64,000 bases of DNA, from NCBI GenBank assembly GCA_963732655.1, contig CAVTAI010000001.1:620001-684000 (forward strand). The letters are read 5' to 3'. The position numbers were made by a program, and so were the translations under genes. The number at the start of each line of letters is the position of its first letter. The first letter of the stretch is position 1. The DNA comes from CAVTWS01 sp963732655 (GTDB taxonomy: Bacteria; Actinomycetota; Acidimicrobiia; Acidimicrobiales; SHLQ01). Shown one piece after another: positions 52,002-59,497 of the stretch. The notes beneath the pieces are model-generated. The model searched no databases, was not told the DNA's origin, and saw only the letters and a list, made by a program, of their open reading frames with translations.

Positions 52002-52697
52002 CTAGAGCCCACGCTGGCGACGCCGCTCAGCCATCCGGGCGCGCAATGGCGTGGGCTGGTTGCGGCGCCGGACCCGAGCCGTGCGGCGGGGACGGCGGGC
52101 CCTGGGCACCGGGAGCTCATTGGTCGCCTGGCGCCACACCTTGGCGAAACGCTGCGCCGCCGTGATGGTGGTGAGGACGAACATCACCCACAAGACCGGG
52201 ATGATCAACTCGCTGAACAGCAGGCCGAAACCGAGCACGATGAACCGCTCGGCGCGTTCCATCAGGCCACCTTTGGCGTCGAATCCGAGCGATTCCGCCT
52301 TGGCCCGTTGATACGACACGAGCATGGCCACGCCCATCAAGGCCACCGGCAACATCATGATCCGGCCGGGCTCGGTCGACGCCAGATGCCACGCCAGAGC
52401 GCCGAACAACAAAGCGTCGGTGAGGCGATCCGAGACCGAGTCGAAGAAGGCGCCGCGCTTCGACGACGTCCCGGCGGCTTTGGCCACGGCACCATCGAGC
52501 GCGTCGGGGATCCCGGTGAGGGCGAGGAACACCAGACCCACGCGCAGTCGCCCGGCGCCGATCGCCACCGCAGCCGCCACGGCCATGGCGATCCCGCTGA
52601 TCGTGACCATGTCGGCGGTCACGCCGGCCTTGCGCAAACTCTTTCCCATCGGCGCCACGGCTTTGTCCACCGTGCCGCGCAGGTTCCCGTCGAACAT
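52002..52697 (-). CDS. pgsA: CDP-alcohol phosphatidyltransferase, probable phosphatidylinositol (phosphate) synthase
   Basis: A 231-residue membrane enzyme with about six helices. The CDP-alcohol motif is DALDGAVAKAAGTSSKRGAFFDSVSDRLTD: four Asp and two Gly are in place, but the usual AR after DGxx reads AK. The basic C-terminus (RRPRRTARVRRRNQ) is long. Given patA and pimA directly downstream and the HIT/thrS genes upstream (order of Rv2612c), it most likely makes phosphatidylinositol phosphate for PIM synthesis. The ATG at 52697 has GGGGAG upstream, and TATCCT (52724-52729) is a reasonable -10 with a 20-base leader. Confidence 0.88.
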   Translation of the reverse strand: MFDGNLRGTVDKAVAPMGKSLRKAGVTADMVTISGIAMAVAAAVAIGAGRLRVGLVFLALTGIPDALDGAVAKAAGTSSKRGAFFDSVSDRLTDALLFGALAWHLASTEPGRIMMLPVALMGVAMLVSYQRAKAESLGFDAKGGLMERAERFIVLGFGLLFSELIIPVLWVMFVLTTITAAQRFAKVWRQATNELPVPRARRPRRTARVRRRNQPTPLRARMAERRRQRGL

Positions 52698-52723
52698 CTG
52701 CTCCCCTTTCGGGATTCCGGTCC

Positions 52724-52729
52724 AGGATA
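52724..52729 (-). promoter_or_regulatory. Putative -10 element of the pgsA-patA-pimA operon
   Basis: TATCCT on the minus strand, 26 bases before the pgsA ATG, leaving a short leader that contains the GGGGAG ribosome site. Confidence 0.35.
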
Positions 52730-52791
52730 CCTCTCGGTCACCTCGATGCCGGGCACACCGCCCGGCCCACCCGTTGCACCGGCCCCACGAT

Positions 52792-52797
52792 TACAGT
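52792..52797 (+). promoter_or_regulatory. Putative leaderless -10 element of the 52804 gene
   Basis: TACAGT on the plus strand ends six bases before the ATG at 52804; divergent from the pgsA promoter about 60 bases away. Confidence 0.38.
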
Positions 52798-52803
52798 CGC
52801 CAC

Positions 52804-53298
52804 ATGAGCGGCGACCAGTACGACATGTTGAACCCCGGGCAGATCCACTCGACGCTGCTGTCCCTCCCCCGGCGCATCCGGCAGGCGCTGGCCAGCGAGC
52901 CAACCCTTGACGTTTCCGCCTTGGCGGCGACCGCGGTCCCCAACGGCCGTTCCCTGCTCAGCATCCTCGCCCACCTGGCCGCCGCCGCCTCCACGGGTCG
53001 CGAAGCTATCCACGACATCGTCATCCAGGACCGACCGTCGGTCGATCTCGCCGCTCGTCCCGGCCCCTCAGCGACCAGCCTGACGGCGGCCATCGAGCAG
53101 GCCGCCGCCGAGCTCGACAACGCTGGACGAGAGGTCGACTCGGTGGCGCCGGGAGACTGGCTGAGAGCGGGAGCGACCGCGCCCGGGGGCGAGACGACCG
53201 CCCTCGACGTGGCGCGGGACCTGGCTCGGCGCACCGTCGGTCTGCTCAAGGAGGTCGAGACGACCGTGACCGCACTCGGACGGCTTCCCTCGCGCTGA
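52804..53298 (+). CDS. Small helical hypothetical protein
   Basis: A 164-residue soluble protein, mostly helical by composition, of unknown function. The segment SLLSILAHLAAAASTGREAIHDIV and the overall helical pattern loosely resemble DinB/maleylpyruvate isomerase N-terminal proteins, but the metal-binding His pattern is not convincing. The ATG at 52804 is favoured because TACAGT lies six bases upstream and the in-frame sequence before it is antisense to pgsA. It is convergent with the next gene. Confidence 0.6.
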   Translation: MSGDQYDMLNPGQIHSTLLSLPRRIRQALASEPTLDVSALAATAVPNGRSLLSILAHLAAAASTGREAIHDIVIQDRPSVDLAARPGPSATSLTAAIEQAAAELDNAGREVDSVAPGDWLRAGATAPGGETTALDVARDLARRTVGLLKEVETTVTALGRLPSR

Positions 53299-53322
53299 GC
53301 GCGCAGGGTTGCCGCCGCGTCC

Positions 53323-53844
53323 TCAGGCCGCTGCGGCCGCCCAGTCCTCGGGGTTGTCCTCGGTGAAGTGAGCGACGATCGAACCGTCGATACCGTCGAC
53401 GAACACCAGACCGCGCCGATCCGGCGGTTCGACGTTCGAATAGCAGAGGATCCGCCAGGTCGGCCGGCTCCGCATGCCCCGCCACGACATCTGCGCCGAG
53501 GCGTGACCAACGGGGAAATCGACCGCCCGGGCCGCGGCCAGCAGCGCGTCGTTCTCGTCGACCGCCAGATCCCAACCCGCCTGCAGGTGGTAGAGCCCGA
53601 ACAGCGCCAGGGCGATCGCCGCCGCCAGCCAGCCGCCGTTGACGAGGACGGCGCCGTCCCGGTGCGTGGCCCAGATGGCGACGCATCCGGCGGCGAGCGC
53701 GAGGTAGATGAACCCGGGTACCCGGCGGCGACTGTTGTTCGGGAACATGTAGGGCCCGACGAGTCCATGGGCATCGAGCTCGGCCGGCAGCTCGTCCCGG
53801 ACCTCGTCGTCGGGAACGGGGTCGTCGGAGCGGTCGTCGATCAC
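53323..53844 (-). CDS. Small membrane protein, unknown function
   Basis: A 173-residue protein with two adjacent membrane helices at about 45-85 (VPGFIYLALAAGCVAIWA and LAAAIALALFGLYHLQAG). The acidic N-terminus (DDRSDDPVPDDEVRDELPAELDAHGLVGPY) is probably cytoplasmic, and a C-terminal domain of about 85 residues follows (ENDALLAAARAVDFPVGHASAQMSWRGMRSRPTWRILCYS). I do not recognise a family. The GTG at 53844 is chosen because TAGCGT sits seven bases upstream. Confidence 0.6.
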   Translation of the reverse strand: MIDDRSDDPVPDDEVRDELPAELDAHGLVGPYMFPNNSRRRVPGFIYLALAAGCVAIWATHRDGAVLVNGGWLAAAIALALFGLYHLQAGWDLAVDENDALLAAARAVDFPVGHASAQMSWRGMRSRPTWRILCYSNVEPPDRRGLVFVDGIDGSIVAHFTEDNPEDWAAAAA

Positions 53845-53851
53845 GCCCGTG

Positions 53852-53857
53852 ACGCTA
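53852..53857 (-). promoter_or_regulatory. Putative leaderless -10 element of the 53323-53844 gene
   Basis: TAGCGT on the minus strand, seven bases before the GTG at 53844, downstream of the large SNLN gene. Confidence 0.33.
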
Positions 53858-53921
53858 CCGCCCGCCGACCCCGGCACCCAGCTCCGGCGGGTTTCCGGGC
53901 GACGGCCGGTGCCGAGCGGGG

Positions 53922-56750
53922 TCAACCCGGCTCCTCGTACGCAAGGATCCCCAAGGTCTCGTCGTCGTTGAATCCCAAGGCGGGGCGGAGCCGCGCCGAG
54001 GCGTCGAAGTGGCCGAGCACCGTGACGGCGGCGTCACCCGTCGCAAGCGCCGGCCACGTACCGAGGACGATGGCTTGAAGATCGGAGACAACGTGCGTGA
54101 ACCCGCTGTTGTTGTAGTAGACGTTCACGTTCGACGACGTGTCAGCGATAGCGAGGTTCGGCACGGTCTGCCCGGGCATCACGTTCACGGTCGAGGTTGT
54201 TGGCACCGACGACGGACGCCTGCTCAGCACCGAGACAAACGTCGGTTCCGTGGCTTCGGTTGCGGTGACGTTGAGGAGCAAGCCTGCGACCTGCGCGCCC
54301 AGGTCCTCTTCCAACGCTGACGTGTCCAAGACCAGGTAGCTCGCGGGCGGGAACGGACCCTCCGGGAAGTCTCGTGAATCGAAGAGGCGCTCCGGCACCC
54401 CGGTGACGAGGCGTCCAGCGGCGGACACGTGGTCACCGTTCGTGGCGAACACACCGACGAGGTCGACGGCCAGGTGGACCTCACCGGCGTTGTTGTAGAG
54501 CTCGATGGCACCGTCGGCGCCCACAGGGACGACGGCCAGGTTCGCACGGATCTCACCGGCATCGAGGTTGAGGTTCGACACCAACGGTCGCGTCGTGCCG
54601 GACGGGTAGGCCGAGATGAACGTCGGCGCCGTCGGCTGGATGCCGGTGAGGTTCACCACCGCCGCGATGGCCGTACCCGGAAAAGTCACCGGGACGCGCA
54701 GCGTTCTGCCATGCCCTATCGGGTCGGCACCCGACGTCCGCGTGTCGGCGACGCGTCGGGGCTCACCCGGGACGAGTCGGGAACCGTACATCAGGCTGTC
54801 GAACCCGACGATCCAACCCGCGAGGTCGGCCACGAGATGTGCCGACGACCCGTTGACCCACAGGCGGACCCGGCCCCCGTCACCTACCTGGGCGATCACG
54901 AGGTTCGGCACCGTGTCGCTGGCGACGAAGTTGAGGTTCGACGCCAGCGGCCGATCGCCACAACATGGATACGCCGTGACGAAGCCGGGCCCGTCCGGTT
55001 CGACGGCCGTCACGTTGAGCACAACGCTGTCGACGCCACGCAATGGGAGCCCCGCCACGCCAGAGATCTGGACGTCGATGAAGCTGTTGCCGGGCACCTG
55101 CCCGGGCTCCGCGCCCTGACCGATCCGGGTGTCGAGGATGCGGGTCGGCGCGACCGGTCGGAACTCTCCGAAGCCCGTGAGGTCAGCGTCGGCCACGGCC
55201 TGGAGCCTCCGATCCGAGTCGCCGCTCGGGCCGGTGAACCCGTCGACGACGCTGACCACCCCCTGGAGGAGCGCGTCGACCCCGCCGGCGACGGCGGCGA
55301 TGTGAACCTCGCACGAGGCGCCCGGCGCGACGACGGTCGCCGAACACGTGTCGTCCCAGATGATGAACGGGCCACCTCGGATCCGCACGGCGAACACCGG
55401 CAGGCCGACACTCGACGTGTTGACGATGCGCAACGGCTGGATTTGGACCTCGTACGCCTGCAGAGCATCGAACGCCGGGACCACGATCTCGTGAGACGGA
55501 AACGGCGCTCGATTGAAGGTGACCTGGCCGGCGTAGGAGTTCGGAGCCGGGGCATTGGGGCACTCACCCCAGTACCGAGCGCGGAGGGCAGCGACGTAGT
55601 GGAGGCCATCGACCACCTGGTAGACGATGTCGTCGATCACCAGTTGCCCCGAGCCCAACGTTTGGCCACAGAAGACTAAGGCCGCTGAGCCCGGGTACAC
55701 CCCCACTTCTGGAGGCCCGTCGGGGAACGACCACGCAACGGATTGACCGGCACCGCTCAGCCGGAGCTGCCCGCTGCCGTAGTCGACCGCCTCGATGATC
55801 CGCCTGGTGGTGAACAGGAACGGATCAGAACCCTCCTGGGTACGAGAGAGCTCGGTGACCAGCAGTCCCTCACCCGGCCCCGGGGGCTGTGGCGGTGACA
55901 CGGGGTCGACGACGTTGACCCGGAGCGGAACCGTGTGCGACGAGTCGGCGACCACGTCGGTGAGCGGGTTGTCGACGGTGAGGCGGCCCTGGTTGACCCC
56001 GAGCACCGAGGAGCGGTGGCGGAGCGTGACGACGCACTGACCCTCGACCTCCAAGGTGCGCCCCGAGCAGCCGTCGGTGAGGACGGTGAAAGAGCCCTCT
56101 CCATTGTCGGATAGGGACACCGTGCCGGCGGCCACGGGGATGGTGCTGATGTTCTGGACGCTGAAGGAGAACTCCGACTCCTGATCCGGGCGGACGTCGC
56201 TCAAGGGTCCCGACAACGTCGGCCACACGAGTGCACTCATCGGCCGGCTCGCACTGCGGGTGACGTGGGCGACAAAGCGGGCACCGGACCCGCACCGGCC
56301 CTGGATGCGGGCGTCGAGCCGCACGATGCGGTCGGCCGGGTCGACCGCAGAGAGATCGTACGACGCCTCGTCGATGACGACGGTTCCACTCACCGGGTTC
56401 GGCGACGACGGACATCGGACCGGCGACGACATCTGGCGCAGGCCGAGCGTCGACGACGTCACCTCGTATGTGCCCGGGCCCGGCGGCTGGCCACCGGCCA
56501 CCTCGAGTACCAGGACCGGTGGGTTGTCAGCCTCGGGTACCTCAACCCGAGTGGTCGCCGCACCGGTGATCAACTGCGCTCCGTACGACCCGAACCAGGA
56601 GTTGCCCGCGTCGTTCCCGGCCGCTTCGATCACCACCACCATGGGCGTCTCCGCCGGCTGAGCGGAAGCCGCCGGCACGTAGACCGTGGCGAATCCGATC
56701 AGCGCCGAGACCAGCCCGACTCCTGCTGGACGTACGTCACGCCGCCTCAT
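53922..56750 (-). CDS. Large secreted protein with three C-terminal SNLN modules
   Basis: A 942-residue exported protein. Signal peptide about 1-30 (GVGLVSALIGFATVYVPAASA). Residues about 30-520 hold beta-rich segments: two related halves (VLVLEVAGGQPPGPGTYEV and VAWSFPDGPPEVGVYPGS) and ASH/IgG-like folds (FSFSVQNISTIPVAAGTVSLS, LRIVNTSSVGLPVFAVRI). Residues about 530-900 contain three SNLN modules (RILDTRIGQG, RRVADTRTSG, RLFDSRDF openers; LASNLNF, LVSNLNL and a diverged third). It has no evident catalytic site. It splits the mycobacterial HIT-pgsA order, so it and the next two genes are an insertion into the conserved block. Function unknown; surface adhesion is a guess. Confidence 0.82.
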   Translation of the reverse strand: MRRRDVRPAGVGLVSALIGFATVYVPAASAQPAETPMVVVIEAAGNDAGNSWFGSYGAQLITGAATTRVEVPEADNPPVLVLEVAGGQPPGPGTYEVTSSTLGLRQMSSPVRCPSSPNPVSGTVVIDEASYDLSAVDPADRIVRLDARIQGRCGSGARFVAHVTRSASRPMSALVWPTLSGPLSDVRPDQESEFSFSVQNISTIPVAAGTVSLSDNGEGSFTVLTDGCSGRTLEVEGQCVVTLRHRSSVLGVNQGRLTVDNPLTDVVADSSHTVPLRVNVVDPVSPPQPPGPGEGLLVTELSRTQEGSDPFLFTTRRIIEAVDYGSGQLRLSGAGQSVAWSFPDGPPEVGVYPGSAALVFCGQTLGSGQLVIDDIVYQVVDGLHYVAALRARYWGECPNAPAPNSYAGQVTFNRAPFPSHEIVVPAFDALQAYEVQIQPLRIVNTSSVGLPVFAVRIRGGPFIIWDDTCSATVVAPGASCEVHIAAVAGGVDALLQGVVSVVDGFTGPSGDSDRRLQAVADADLTGFGEFRPVAPTRILDTRIGQGAEPGQVPGNSFIDVQISGVAGLPLRGVDSVVLNVTAVEPDGPGFVTAYPCCGDRPLASNLNFVASDTVPNLVIAQVGDGGRVRLWVNGSSAHLVADLAGWIVGFDSLMYGSRLVPGEPRRVADTRTSGADPIGHGRTLRVPVTFPGTAIAAVVNLTGIQPTAPTFISAYPSGTTRPLVSNLNLDAGEIRANLAVVPVGADGAIELYNNAGEVHLAVDLVGVFATNGDHVSAAGRLVTGVPERLFDSRDFPEGPFPPASYLVLDTSALEEDLGAQVAGLLLNVTATEATEPTFVSVLSRRPSSVPTTSTVNVMPGQTVPNLAIADTSSNVNVYYNNSGFTHVVSDLQAIVLGTWPALATGDAAVTVLGHFDASARLRPALGFNDDETLGILAYEEPG

Positions 56751-56756
56751 GGGTGA

Positions 56757-56762
56757 AGACTA
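56757..56762 (-). promoter_or_regulatory. Putative leaderless -10 element of the large SNLN gene
   Basis: TAGTCT on the minus strand, six bases before the ATG at 56750. No ribosome site is present. Confidence 0.4.
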
Positions 56763-56785
56763 ATCTGGGTGGCGTACGACCCCGA

Positions 56786-57295
56786 TCAGATCGGCCAGGC
56801 CTCGCGGAGACGGCGCCAGGTGTCGCCCAGCGCTTCGGGAAGAACTCGGGTCTCGGCGATGGCGGTCATGAAGTTGGTGTCGCCGTTCCATCGCGGCACG
56901 ACGTGCACGTGGAGGTGATCGGGCAGACCAGCGCCGGAACCCTCCCCCAGGTTGATGCCGACGTTGACGCCATGGGGCTCGTACGCAGCCGTGACGGCGG
57001 CGACCGCGTCACGCACGGCGTTCCACAGATCGGCGTGTTCGTCGTCGGTCAGTCCGGCGAGGTCCGGGACGGCTCGGCGGGGCAGGACCATGAGGTGACC
57101 GCTCGTGTACGGGTACGCGTTGAGCAGCGCGAACACCCGCTCGCCCCGCCATACGACGTAGGACTGCTCGTCGGACAACCCGGACTGCTCGATGGACTCG
57201 AACAGAGTGCGGCCGGGCTCCGGCGAGATCCGCGTGCTCTCGTCGGCGACATAGGCCAGGCGCCAGCCCGCCCAGAGTCGGTCGATCCCGCTCAC
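56786..57295 (-). CDS. HIT family nucleotide hydrolase/phosphorylase (Rv2613c-like AP4A phosphorylase)
   Basis: 169 residues. The histidine triad HLHVHVVPRW is near residue 130, preceded by YPYTSGHLMVLPRRAVPDLAGL and NVGINLGEGSGAGLPD. The N-terminal WAGWRLAYV and FESIEQSGLSDEQSYVVWRGE match the actinobacterial AP4A phosphorylase subgroup, of which Rv2613c is the characterised case. It starts at a GTG overlapping the thrS stop, so it is coupled to thrS. Confidence 0.92.
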   Translation of the reverse strand: MSGIDRLWAGWRLAYVADESTRISPEPGRTLFESIEQSGLSDEQSYVVWRGERVFALLNAYPYTSGHLMVLPRRAVPDLAGLTDDEHADLWNAVRDAVAAVTAAYEPHGVNVGINLGEGSGAGLPDHLHVHVVPRWNGDTNFMTAIAETRVLPEALGDTWRRLREAWPI

Positions 57296-59376
57296 ACCCG
57301 GTCGGCTATCTCACCGGCGATGCGGACGATGAACTCGTCGAGCCCGACTCCGCGTTCGACACCGTCGGCCCCGCGCTTGTTCACGCCGAGGCTACGAGCG
57401 GCGACATCGTCGCCCCCGACCACGAGCACGTAGGGGATCTTCTCGACCTTGCCGTTCCGTACCCGCTTTCCGAGGGGGTCATCCGCGGCGACGAGGTCGA
57501 CTCGTACACCGGCTGATCGCAATGCGGAGACGACCTCGGCGGCGTAGTCGCCGTGTTCGTCGGCCACCGGCAGGACACGGGCTTGGACGGGGGCGAGCCA
57601 CACCGGGAACGCGCCGGCGTAGTGCTCGACCAGCACACCGAAGAACCGCTCGATCGAGCCCATGAGCGCACGGTGGATCATCACCGGGCGATGGCGCTCA
57701 CCGTCGGCCCCGATGTACTCGATCCCGAAACGCTCGGGGAGGTTGAAGTCGAGCTGAATGGTCGACAGCTGCCACGACCGTCCGATGGCGTCACGCACGT
57801 CGACGTCGATCTTCGGGCCGTAGAAGGCGCCTCCACCCTCGTCGACCGTGTACTCAAGTCCGGCCGTGTGCAACGACGCTCGCAGGCCCTCCGTCGCCCG
57901 ATCCCAGAGCGCATCGTCGCCGACGGACTTCTCGACCGGGCGAGTCGAGAGCTTGGCCTGGAAGTCCTCGAAACCGAAGGCCCGCAGGACCGACAGGACG
58001 AAGTCGAGCAGGGAGGCGAGCTCGCGCTCGATGTCCTCCTGGGTACAGAAGATGTGGCTGTCGTCCTGGGTGAAGCCGCGGCTGCGCATGAGGCCGTGGA
58101 CGGCTCCGGAGAGCTCGTACCGGTAGACCGTTCCGAGCTCGAACAGCCGCATAGGTAGGTCCCGGTACGACCGCTGCGAGCTGCGATAGATCATCACGTG
58201 GAACGGGCAGTTCATCGGCTTCGGGTAATAGGTGGCGCCGCCGTCCATCTCCATGGGCGGGTACATGCTGTCGGCGTAGAAGTCGAGGTGACCGCTGGTC
58301 TCCCAGAGCATTGCCTTGGCCAGATGTGGGCTGTACACCATCTGGTAGCCGCCGCTCTCGTGGCGATCGCGGCTGTAGTCCTCCATCACTCGGCGAACCA
58401 GGGCTCCCTTGGGGTGCCACACGGCCAGCCCGGGACCGAGCTCCTCGGGCCACGACACGAGGTCGAGCTCGGCGGCGAGCCGGCGGTGATCACGTTTCTC
58501 GGCCTCGGCGAGGCGGTGCAGGTGTTCGTCGAGCTCGGCCTTGGTGGCCCACGCCGTGCCGTAGATCCGCTGGAGCATGGGACGGCTGTTGTCGCCTCTC
58601 CAGTAGGCACCCGCCACCCGCATGAGCTTGAAGTGCCCGAGACGACCGGTCGACGGCACGTGCGGACCCATGCACAGGTCGACGAAGGTGTCGCTGTTGC
58701 GGTAGATGCTGATCGCCTCGCCGGGGCCGGCGACTTCGCCGGCCAGGTCAGGAGGGCCGGCGACTTCGCCGGCCAGGTCAGGAGAGCCGGCGACTTCGCC
58801 GGCCAGGTCAGGAGAGCCGGCGACTTCGCCGGCCAGGTCTTCGGGGTCGGGGGCCTGCGGGCCACTGCCCCGCCCGGCGGCGACGTTCTCGATGATCTCA
58901 CGTTTGTAGCTGTGCGAGGCGAACAGTTTCAGGGCATCGTCCGGATCGAGCTCGCTCCGGGTGAACGGCTGGTCGGCGGCCACGATTTCGCGCATCTTGG
59001 ACTCGATGGCCGCCAGATCCTCGTCGGAGAAGGTGTGGCCACCGGGCAGCTCGAAGTCGTACCAGAAGCCGTTCTCGATCGGGGGACCGATCGCGTACGT
59101 CGATCCGGGGTACAGGTCGATGACCGCCTGGGCCAGCACGTGGGCCGTGGAGTGGCGCAACGTGTGGCGTCCACGATCCGACGGCGGCGTGACGATCTCG
59201 ACCTTCGCGCCATCGGGAAGCGGGATGTCGAGGTCGACCTCGGTGCCGTCGACGACTGCGATCAGGGCGTCCTTGGCCAGGCGGGGGCCGATGGCCGCCG
59301 CCAGATCACCAGCAGTGGCGCCCGCGGGAAGCGAACGAGCAGAACCATCGGGCAGCGTCACGGAGATGTCGGCCAT
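57292..59376 (-). CDS. thrS: Threonine--tRNA ligase with tandem-repeat insertion in the editing region
   Basis: Class II synthetase, 694 residues. TGS domain 1-65; editing domain about 66-245 with HSTAHVLAQAV (His pair) and LCMGPHVPS (Cys/His); catalytic core with zinc ligands Cys in MNCPFHVMIY and His in ELSGAVHGL; motif 2 FTQDDSHIFC region; motif 3 MIHRALMGSIERFFGVL; anticodon domain to the end. Between the editing helix (REIIENVAAG) and ISIYRNSDTFVDLC there is an extra segment with four DLAGEVAGxP units (about residues 180-217) encoded by a 30-nt tandem array. Other ThrRS have only a short linker here, so it is probably tolerated. TAACCT lies nine bases before the ATG. Confidence 0.97.
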   Translation of the reverse strand: MADISVTLPDGSARSLPAGATAGDLAAAIGPRLAKDALIAVVDGTEVDLDIPLPDGAKVEIVTPPSDRGRHTLRHSTAHVLAQAVIDLYPGSTYAIGPPIENGFWYDFELPGGHTFSDEDLAAIESKMREIVAADQPFTRSELDPDDALKLFASHSYKREIIENVAAGRGSGPQAPDPEDLAGEVAGSPDLAGEVAGSPDLAGEVAGPPDLAGEVAGPGEAISIYRNSDTFVDLCMGPHVPSTGRLGHFKLMRVAGAYWRGDNSRPMLQRIYGTAWATKAELDEHLHRLAEAEKRDHRRLAAELDLVSWPEELGPGLAVWHPKGALVRRVMEDYSRDRHESGGYQMVYSPHLAKAMLWETSGHLDFYADSMYPPMEMDGGATYYPKPMNCPFHVMIYRSSQRSYRDLPMRLFELGTVYRYELSGAVHGLMRSRGFTQDDSHIFCTQEDIERELASLLDFVLSVLRAFGFEDFQAKLSTRPVEKSVGDDALWDRATEGLRASLHTAGLEYTVDEGGGAFYGPKIDVDVRDAIGRSWQLSTIQLDFNLPERFGIEYIGADGERHRPVMIHRALMGSIERFFGVLVEHYAGAFPVWLAPVQARVLPVADEHGDYAAEVVSALRSAGVRVDLVAADDPLGKRVRNGKVEKIPYVLVVGGDDVAARSLGVNKRGADGVERGVGLDEFIVRIAGEIADRV
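58726..58838. repeat. 30-nt tandem repeat in thrS (3.8 copies, hairpin in each)
   Basis: Units start at 58726, 58756, 58786 and 58816. Each contains GGCCGGCGA-CT-TCGCCGGCC, a perfect 9-bp inverted repeat. Encoded protein unit: DLAGEVAGSP (or PP). Confidence 0.95.
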
Positions 59377-59385
59377 ACGGGTTCG

Positions 59386-59391
59386 AGGTTA
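59386..59391 (-). promoter_or_regulatory. Putative leaderless -10 element of thrS
   Basis: TAACCT on the minus strand, nine bases before the thrS ATG, in the 121-base gap after the protease gene. It would drive thrS and the HIT gene. Confidence 0.38.
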
Positions 59392-59497
59392 CCGGCCCCG
59401 CCCGGCAGCCCGAGGGAGGTTTCCCGCAGGCGGGCCATGACCCAACGGTGTCGCCGCAGCCTCGCTGGCCATCACCTCTGAAGCGCCGGGCTCGTCG

